Under the pieces are notes generated by a model that was given only the letters and a program-made list of their open reading frames with translations, was not told the origin of the DNA and ran no database searches. Source: Tribonema minus (lineage: Eukaryota > Sar > Xanthophyceae > Tribonematales > Tribonemataceae). From it: a stretch of 64,000 nucleotides of DNA. Where the stretch lies: positions 595,601 through 659,600 of the forward strand of contig JAFCMP010000538.1 of assembly GCA_017506865.1 (NCBI GenBank), given 5' to 3'. Shown here piece by piece: positions 56,679 through 64,000 of the stretch (positions within the stretch are counted from its first letter, which is position 1; each line of letters opens with the position of its first letter). Position numbers and translations under genes: made by a program.

Positions 56679-59305
56679 ATGGACGACTATGACGAAATAT
56701 CCGACGACAGCTGCGATGTTGAACGCGATGCTGATGCTCACAAATTGCTCAACCACCTGGAGCACGCGCTGGCACCACTGGTGAGGCTGCCGTGGCGCGC
56801 TGGACCACCAAAATACGCAGGTGCCAAAGTGACTCCATTTGCGCGATCCGCGGCGCAAGGGCGCTGCGACTCGATTCATCATGTTCTTGCTGCATCTGTC
56901 AGTCCATGACGCTTGCGTATCTTCCAAACGCGCAACGTCAAGCGTGAAGCAAAACATCATCTCAGTTGAAGAATGGACCACCTGGGTGTCGTGTGTTAAA
57001 GGCAAGGGTTGGTCGGTGCCATTCTTCGTGCTGAACTCAATGCAATGGTCGTTTGCCATACATTTCAGGACAATCAAGCGCCACAGCAGCAGCTGCAGCA
57101 TTTTCTGCCGCCAAGATGGAGCTGCTGGGGTTCAAGACCGCGGCACATCGCATGCCACGGACCTGTTCCGGGAAGACATCCTTGCAGCGTTGCATCATGC
57201 TCCTAGAAAATGATTTGATGGCTGCTGAATCGGCTTTTGTAGCGCAGCAGGCTTCAAGCAAGCATGAACATGGCCTCAGGGAAGAGTGTGCGCTCGACGC
57301 ATCTTGTGTCCTTAACCACGCGCCGGTGCTGTCCCTGGTGCTCCGTTTCTGCGGCTTAGCGCAGTGGGCGTACATTGCGCGTGTCAACAGGGCATTTCAC
57401 GGCGTGTACATGTACGTTCTGGCCAGCATGCCTCATGGCATTTATGAGCTCTTCCTCACATCAGAGCGCACAGCGGTCTACTCCAAGGCCCTCATCGACT
57501 ATGCTGTCGCCAACAGACTGCCAAACCCCCCAAACAGTCAGTTCCGCCGCGAACTTGGTAGGACGGGGTCACTGCAGCTGATCAGCTACGCAGCGGAGAA
57601 AGTGCCGGGGATGTCAGTACATGCAGAAGTGCTGATTGGCCTGGTGGCCAAGCTAGACCTGCCGCTGCTGCGACAGGTGCAAGCTGAGTTTAACTTGCCA
57701 GATTTGAACCAAGCACTTGGGGTCAACGACTGGTGCACAGCAGGTCTGGAGGCTGCTGCTGCAGGCGATGACGGCCGAATGCTGACGTGGATAGCCCAGC
57801 AGATCAGGGCGCTGCCCGCACGCAGAATGCATCGCTGCTATTCAGGCAAGTACTCTCCGAGAGTGCCACTTCAGTTGCACACCAAGCCTGAGTCACAAGG
57901 TATGCATCTGCAGGTACCGGTGCCTGCCAGTGTCACCCATGCGCACACTGGCAGGCGCTGAGCTGCGTGATCAAATGCGGCACAAAACGCCTACAGCTGC
58001 AGGTTTCATGCTTGTTGAGCAATGTTGATGTGACCAGCTGCATGATGATTACGACACCATGGCTGCAGCATGTCTCATGACTTTAATTTAGAAACAAATG
58101 GTGCAATTTAGAAACATATATAAATATAGAAGTATATATATAGTATGACACCATCTTCAAGTTGTGCTTACTAAATTAAAACTCAGCAATGGTTGCTGTG
58201 AGTAGCCATGCATGGCTTGTGGGCAGCCAATGAGTCACTCTGGTGGGCAGCCTGCAACATCCGGTCATCGTGCGTCCAGAAAGCTATCAGCCTAGGCTGA
58301 GGCGTCTGCTCAGAATGGCAGATTCAGTTTTGTGACTGTGCTTCCACACGTATCCGAGTCGGCGCCTGCATGATAGTATAATGCTGGTAGTTCATGGCCT
58401 CAGGGCCTGCCATGTCGCAAGTCGCATAGGGAGCGCATACATGTGATTCACAGCAACTTGATGAAGCGTAGAAGGCACGCTAGAAGTACCGCCGCAAAGT
58501 TCAGCATGAGTTCACAAGGGCGACATTATGTGCTGCTGAACACCTCTTTAGAAAGTGTCCCGTACTAAATGCGGTATCTGAGCTAGCGACAGCTATAGTA
58601 CATAAATACATTCATCGACTGGCAGAATCATAGAATTAACTCATCCGATTCGCCAGTTGTCCCTATTTCCACACACCAGCAGTGCCCACATGTGCAGCGG
58701 TGTGGCACTTTTGAGATCATCATGCGAGGAAACAATAACTCTTGGGCTTCCGGACCATTACTTTGAGATGGTGCACAGCACATAAAGCAGCACTCCTGTG
58801 CACACAACACTCGCGCACCTCATATACTCTCAGCTCACTCAGTCTGGATGATTGCACTGAAACTGCGGCGGCGCTGGTGTGCACGGCGGCGTGCCACGGC
58901 CACCTGGCGACTCTCCAGTGGCTCATGGACGAGGGAGTGTCGAAGTTCGGGCCCGCGCAGCAGTACCTGCGCGCCGATGTAAATCCAGATGACGTGTGGA
59001 CCTCGCAGTACTTCACCGGCGACCTCTGTGCGGACTTCAGCTCTGAGCGCTGGCGCGCAATCGCGAGCCCGCTGGACGCGGCAGCGTGCGGCGGTCACCG
59101 CCACATCATTGACTGGCTGCGCCTCGAGCAGTCGCACGCCTTCACCAAGCACACCCTGCCGCTGGCAATAGAGGGGGGTAACAGGGTGGCGCTGCTGGAG
59201 TGGCTGGTCGCGGAGGGCTGCCCGTGCTGCCGCTCACGTGTGAAGTTCTCAGCGAGCTGCGAGCGGAAAGCTGTGCGGCAGTGGGCGAAGGGCATGTGGC
59301 GGTGA
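56679..59305 (+). CDS. F-box/ankyrin-like protein, copy D (best preserved; altered exon 3 acceptor)
   Basis: Exon 1 is 56679–56820, exon 2 57069–57845 and exon 3 58869–59305 (TGA). The sum is 1356 bases, so the frame closes at 451 residues. N-terminus: acidic MDDYDEISDDSCDVE and LNHLEHALAPLVRLPWR. Middle: Ala-rich segment, ELLGFKTAAHR, an F-box-like pair around LSLVLRFCGLAQWAYIA, and an α-helical stretch with AAAAGDDGRMLTWIAQQI. C-terminus: ankyrin-like GHLATLQWLMDEG, HRHIIDWLRLEQS and LLEWLVAEGCP. No internal stop or frameshift is seen. However, the acceptor of intron 2 reads ctgcgg instead of ctgcag, so normal splicing is doubtful, and no nearby upstream AG restores frame. The intron donor is the GC type (TTCAG|gcaagt). 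Possibly a substrate adaptor; function not proven. Confidence 0.7.
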
Positions 59306-59340
59306 TGCCTAGATCCACCACAGGAGGCTTAAGCAATTGC

Positions 59341-59360
59341 GGGGGGGGGGGGGGGGGGGG
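59341..59360. repeat. Poly(G) tract
   Basis: About 20 G bases occur where the homologous flank of copy C (53892) has only about 8. The run has expanded since the duplication. Confidence 0.9.
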
Positions 59361-60034
59361 CAGAGGTGTATTTGGCAGCCGCGGCTAGCAAGGCGGTATA
59401 TAAGTATTCAACTGCGCACAGTCCTCCTGATATGCAGTCAATTGACAAATTGTGGGCCAGAAGTGAGGTGTGCGTGTGGAGTTCATGCGTATGCTTTAAC
59501 ATTGCCATAATGTGCTGTAACATTTCTGTTCCTCGTCCACAGGCTCGGAGTCCTGACACTCCAGGAGGTGCAACGTACGTTGTCACGCATGTGCGCCAAT
59601 GTCACAAGTACACAGCAACAACCACCTGGTCCACCAAACTACCGTGAAACAAGCTTCATCTATGAGACCATGCATGGTTAATGTGTGTCATGCCTTTTGT
59701 CAAGGTCTGACTTGCCCGCAGCGTACGTGGTCATCGGGTAAGTGGGGATGCAAGTGCCTCTGACGCCGCTGCTACAGTGTCATCGCCATTGGCTTTTAAG
59801 AAAGGCTACACGAAGGACGCATGTTCTGGACCAACTTGAAGTTCACATGCTGGATTTCTGACGACGTGCCAGCATGCAGGCCTGATGAGTCTCTCCGCCC
59901 GGGCCACGTGCACCATGATGATAGTTGCTTGCGCCTGTGCAAGCTCGTGCTAAGCACTGCTGTCAACAGAGCCACCGGTGGCACTGGCTGCTACGCCACC
60001 ATTTCCAGTAGTATTTGTTGTTGACAAATTATAG

Positions 60035-60101
60035 TCTTGCTGAGGGCGCAAAAACGCCCAGATGATTGAACCTTGAAAGCTTGCCATCGAGATTTCTGAA
60101 A
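60035..60101 (+). repeat. Dispersed short repeat, copy 6
   Basis: CTTGCTGAGGGCGCAAAAAC and GCCCAGATGATTGAA match the family core. The distal half is more diverged. Confidence 0.6.
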
Positions 60102-60840
60102 GTATATTGTGACATGTTTACCGTGTCTCGATGCACACTGCGGTGCTGGCAACAGTACAAGTCATGAGAACACGGTCATGCTGTGGTTAGCACCCAACTG
60201 TAACTTTGCTGCTACTGGTGATGCTGCTGTTGCTGCTGAGCATTGCTACTGCCAGTTGCATGTGCCATACGCTACTAAGCTCAAATACATCAAAAACATC
60301 AAACACGTACCAAAACAAAACTGCTTCTTTTTAAACAAAACGTTGCATTCAAATACGGCGTATTTGCTCACGAAATTTCGATTCTGTGCAGCCCTCCGCA
60401 TGAGTAAATTTGTGATTGCAGCCCTACGCATGAGTAAATTTGTGATCAACACAAAACCTTGCAAGCAGACTTCTAGATGTGCCAGTGGCATCACGAGCCA
60501 CTTGGGCCTCCGGCTGGCGCACCCATGGAGCTTGCACTGGTGAACCTTGGAGGCGCAAGGGGGAGTGAACTAACGCCTGGTTGTAACAGTGTGTCGCGCC
60601 TCCATATTGCATGATATCTCATGGTTCAAATTACATAAAAGTATATGACATGCCGTCACTCTAGTCCATGGACTGACCCTGGTGGCTCCTGCTGCCCCCG
60701 CCCGAGGGTGCGCGCGCGCGGGCCCGTACGCTGATGAGCAATGAGCCCCCATGCCGCAGCGCCTGTGCGCTGTGAGCTGTCAAAAGCGCACTTGGCCACT
60801 GGTGCCCGACGAGCTTTGCAGAGCGCCGCCACGTTTCGCA

Positions 60841-60859
60841 GCCCTAACCCTAACCCTAA
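60841..60859 (-). repeat. Short CCCTAA array
   Basis: Two to three units (GCCCTAACCCTAACCCTAAG) occur in otherwise unique sequence. Confidence 0.8.
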
Positions 60860-62687
60860 GTGTCCATGGCGAGGTGGACTGCAGCACCACCCCAAACGCT
60901 GCGCCTGTTTCATTTGAGCTGTTGTGAGCTGACTGAGCTGAGCCTACTACACCAGTCATCACAGCCTCGCCCCATAGTACATGAATGCTGTTGTGCTAAT
61001 CATGCCGCGAGTGATGCTGTCATGTGTGCAGCAAGCCACTTGGCGTGCAGCTTGTGCCGCTCGTCGTGACCAGTGCACTGTCAAACCAAACGCCCAAGCG
61101 AACGAGACACTGCGGCAGCTACGTGTGTGTCAACAACATAGTGACGGCGCAGCTGTATGATTACGAGTTACGCACAATTTCTCGCGAGACAGTGGAGACA
61201 GACGTCTATGTGGGCCAAGTTATCACCTCAAAAGTGTGCTTTGTCGAGTATGCTATTCATTAAACAAAGTGTTCAAGAAGGGGACAACTACCATCAGCAA
61301 AGGGCTGTGTTGGTCTGCATCCATTAGAAAGTTTTCAGAAGTTGTTGGACCGCCAGCTATAGGGTGAGCTGCGACTACGCGCCAAGTTTATTCACGTGTG
61401 CTCTGAGCAATTAATCTCATGGCTGACCACTAAGCAACCAAGACGTGTTGAGCCAGGCAATGTCGCATTTCAGGCAATTGAATATATTGTGGCGACCATG
61501 TAGACTTGTGCACCTTCTTGCAGACTGCACATGACTGCTGCAAGCTAGCCTTGTGCATGCAGCCAAAAGTGGCATCAACCGGGCTAAGCGTTGGGATGCT
61601 GTATCACAGAGAGCGGTGGCAACATGAAGCTGTTATCTTGAGCGAAGACATTAAGGGGAAAAGGTGCGCTGTATTGTGGAGCGCTGCTGCCTGTGCGGCA
61701 AAGCAGCTTCGTTGTGCTGCGGTGTGTGTTCCAGGCGTGTACATACCCCTCTAGCGCAGCGCTACAGCCGCCTCCCCAAATAACATTCACACACTTTGAA
61801 CACTGACAGCGGCATGCCGCGGCGGACCCCGTGCTTCAAGCCACGCTCGGCTCTTGGCTTGTACAAAGGCATGGCTACCACGCATGACAAATTGCCTGCG
61901 CGGAGTGCCTCGCTGCAAGCTGCGCTTGTGCAGCAGGTGCACTGCGATCGACACTGACCTGCGGCGCGCATCTGCCCTTCACCGACCGTTCCCCGCATGC
62001 ACAGCGGCAGCGATTTCTGCAGCCGCCACGCTGGTGCTCATGGTGAGCAACTGCACTCCTCACCAGTGAGCGGCGGCACGGGCGCGGCAGCACCTGACAC
62101 AGCGCTCAACAGCACAGCAACGCTCAGCGGCACCTGCATCAGCGCTCAGACTGCTGCGCAGCGCGTGCCCTGGCGACCTCAACACGGGAAGGCACAAGCG
62201 AAAGCGTTGCACGTGCCACAGGCGTGAGCCGTTGCGCGCGGGGTCTGTCGTGACTTGCGCTGAGCAACGGTGGACGAAGGCCGAGCGCAGTGAGGTGGGC
62301 GGAGTTCACGGCGCACGCAGGTTACCGCAGCGCCGCCTCCGCTGTGATGACGTACTCAGAGCTGGCGACAGGTGACTGCCTCTGAGCTGGCTCGATGATT
62401 TTGCTGCGACGCACGAGGCACACACCCGACCCATTCTCAGCACGGGGGGCTCACTTGAGTGCTCGACTCAACCCCCCCGCCCCGTGTCCGCAAGTGGCTC
62501 AACTCACACAAACACAAGCGCAGCGCCACAGCGACCGCGAGCTGCACCGCGGCAAGCGCGTGCTGCCCGGCGCACCACGACGCCACCAAAAAGAATCACT
62601 GCTGCGGGCGCTGCCGTGCTTTAACGGCTGGTGCTGTGACCCTCTCCCGGGCGTGCACACCGCCGCCCCCCCCCCCTGCCACCAGCC

Positions 62688-63023
62688 TCAGCTAATTGTG
62701 CAGCGGCACTTGGACTTCACCGCACCCCCGTCCCCCCCTGCCCCCGCCCCCTCCCCCCCCTGCATAGCAGCGGCGGCATCGGCGCTCAGACCCTTAACCG
62801 ACGAAACCGCCCTCTGCCCTGACCGCGCCACCGCGGCGGTGTCCGTCTCATCGTGGAGCGCTGCTGCCAGCTTCGCGGCGAAGGCGGCTGTAGCCGCTTC
62901 GTTGGCGGTGGCGCCCCCGGCCGGTTTTGCGGGGGAGCTGGAGGTGAGGTCGTCGAGGTTGGTGGAGTAGGTGCGCTTGGGCTTGCGGTCGGCGGCGGCG
63001 GTGCTGGCATGCTGGGAGGGCGC
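62688..63023 (-). CDS. Possible terminal exon of an unrecognised − strand gene
   Basis: On the − strand, acceptor ggcatcgcgcag is followed by a 112-codon open frame ending TGA at 62688–62690. It reads APSQHASTAAADRKPKRTYS, then LDDLTSS, an alanine-rich helical-looking stretch (AFAAKLAAALHDETD) and a glycine-rich part, and ends KSKCRCTIS. The opposite strand is also open here (62395–62970), but that frame is a proline/histidine-rich shadow. No family is recognised. Upstream exons may lie at 63.4–63.9 kb. Confidence 0.4.
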   Translation of the reverse strand, partial: APSQHASTAAADRKPKRTYSTNLDDLTSSSPAKPAGGATANEAATAAFAAKLAAALHDETDTAAVARSGQRAVSSVKGLSADAAAAMQGGEGAGAGGDGGAVKSKCRCTIS

Positions 63024-63624
63024 CTGCGCGATGCCGCGGAGGATACAAGTATGACTTTTTTGAAATTCTAAACATCGTGAACAATTAGCTCAATCCATTG
63101 CATTTCAAAAGGTCAGGGCCGCATTCCATGCCGCGATCAGGGCTGCTCAGAGTATTTGTGTGTGTGTGCTTGTGTGTACGTGTGCTGGCAGTCCGAGACG
63201 TGGCAGGGGCTGACAAGACCGGACGTTGAACCCTCAATGGACGCTGAACTCTCAGTGAACCACCGGTGTACTGCTGCGCACTCATGCATATAGCCCAGCT
63301 GCTTCGTGCGACACTGAATTTGCACATTTGCACATACCAGTTGTGGACATGTTGGGGTCAGGTGACAGATGGCACAGACTCAGTGGCGGACCTGATAGTA
63401 CAGCAGCGCTTACGTGCAGCACTTGAGTGCTCGTCATGATCTGGACGCATAACGTACAGTACACACCAGATGTACAAGTGGCGATGTCGCCGAGAAGTGA
63501 CTGTCAATGTGCAGTGAGACGCTCTGAACTTGTCACAAGATATATGTCACTTCTAGTAGCAAGCCTGACGGCAACCAGCTGGGTGTTCTGTACAGTAGCA
63601 CACACGGTTGAAGTCATGTGAATT

Positions 63625-63651
63625 CCTAACCCTAACCCTAACCCTAACCCG
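63625..63651 (-). repeat. Interstitial CCCTAA array
   Basis: Four clean CCTAAC units occur 30 bases before a degenerate copy of the exon at 63870. Confidence 0.9.
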
Positions 63652-63869
63652 CGCTCGTTGTTTGTTCTGCACACTTCGAGGGCTGCGGCATGCATATCGG
63701 CAGCCCCACGTCCATCGCGCTTGCGACGAACGGCGCGGTGCACTCCGCGGCATCTTCAACCAGCATTCAATGTAGAGTTTAACAGAAGTCCACTAACTTG
63801 AAGCACCAGAAGTACCACAAGTTAATCCGCGGCACCGTCCTGAGATAAGAGCGTGTGAATTTCACCCAC

Positions 63870-63938
63870 CTCCGAGGGGTGGGGCACGCGCGCCGCCAGC
63901 CCCACGTCCAGCGTGCTCGCGATGGACGGCACGGTGCA
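63870..63938 (-). CDS. Candidate internal exon of a − strand gene at right edge
   Basis: On the − strand, after acceptor gacatgcag, the exon reads CTVPSIASTLDVGLAARVPH and then PSE, ending at a good donor (GAG|gtgggt). A diverged copy (CTAPFVASAMDVGLP) lies at about 63680–63740. It may belong with the exon at 62688–63023. No family is recognised, and the gene would extend beyond the window. Confidence 0.35.
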
Positions 63939-64000
63939 CTGCATGTCAACTTGAACCGAGAACGTCAATGATCAGGATACCGCAACTGGAAGCACCAAGA

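Larger units (their letters stand above)
59306..62687. other. Unassigned region after copy D
   Basis: It starts with the flank shared with copy C, including a poly(G) run at 59341–59360. It also holds a dispersed-repeat copy (60035–60101) and a short telomere-like array (60841–60859). The 61.8–62.7 kb part is GC-rich and may contain − strand exons. One candidate begins MSTSVAAAEIAAAVHAGNGR near 62040, but no complete gene can be drawn. Confidence 0.4.

Noticed and set aside
62395..62970. 191-codon + strand frame, proline- and histidine-rich
   Set aside because: It is antisense to a better-supported − strand exon (62688–63023). Its composition follows C-runs, and no domain is seen.
1..64000. 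tRNA, rRNA or other structured RNA genes
   Set aside because: No cloverleaf with conserved A and B boxes and no rRNA core sequence could be identified by eye. A covariance-model scan would be needed.

Overview
This is nuclear DNA of a eukaryote, most likely a unicellular alga or related protist. The coding exons are GC-rich and are separated by long, AT-richer, repeat-laden introns that mostly follow GT–AG. No bacterial operon structure or chloroplast gene set is visible. The lineage cannot be fixed from sequence alone. Short interstitial telomere-like arrays are all of the TTAGGG type, which argues mildly against the TTTAGGG/TTTTAGGG telomeres of land plants and Chlamydomonas. The families of F-box/ankyrin-like and Crinkler/RHS-like proteins would suit a stramenopile-like alga, but this is inference.

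Layout, left to right. 1–4.9 kb holds only weak candidate exons. 4.96–7.39 kb and 21.41–23.15 kb carry two paralogous P-loop NTPase genes of the RHS/Crinkler type (+ strand). 9.69–20.07 kb (− strand) is a six-exon NIF/FCP1-type phosphatase gene (DLDET motif). Its first intron contains a non-LTR retrotransposon in antisense orientation (13.39–18.76 kb), and its second intron contains a short 3' fragment of the same element. 23.53–34.85 kb (+ strand) is a long gene whose 3' half encodes nicotinamide-mononucleotide adenylyltransferase (NMNAT). Its 5' exons encode a Q-rich and A-rich disordered extension. Its introns hold a truncated retrotransposon copy, a TA-flanked inverted-repeat element, telomere-like arrays and repeated partial exons. 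37.44–40.84 kb (− strand) is a three-exon NAA10/ARD1 N-terminal acetyltransferase gene. 42.7–59.3 kb (+ strand) is a tandem array of four three-exon genes for an F-box-like plus ankyrin-like protein, with one extra orphan third exon. 59.3–64 kb is mostly unassigned, with fragments of a possible − strand gene at the right edge.

Three things stand out. (1) In at least two unrelated housekeeping genes (NMNAT and NAA10), exon edges together with their splice sites have been tandemly copied two to five times into the neighbouring intron. The copies often keep a usable acceptor or donor. (2) The tandem F-box/ankyrin array contains a ~5.5 kb segmental duplication whose junction is an interstitial telomere array. 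All four paralogs use a GC–AG second intron, and each copy carries at least one lesion. (3) The full-length retrotransposon is broken just before reverse-transcriptase motif A by a 43-bp unit present once forward and twice inverted.

The recognised housekeeping genes act in unrelated processes (phosphatase signalling, NAD synthesis, N-terminal protein acetylation). The window is therefore not a functional cluster but a gene-sparse, repeat-rich chromosomal region.
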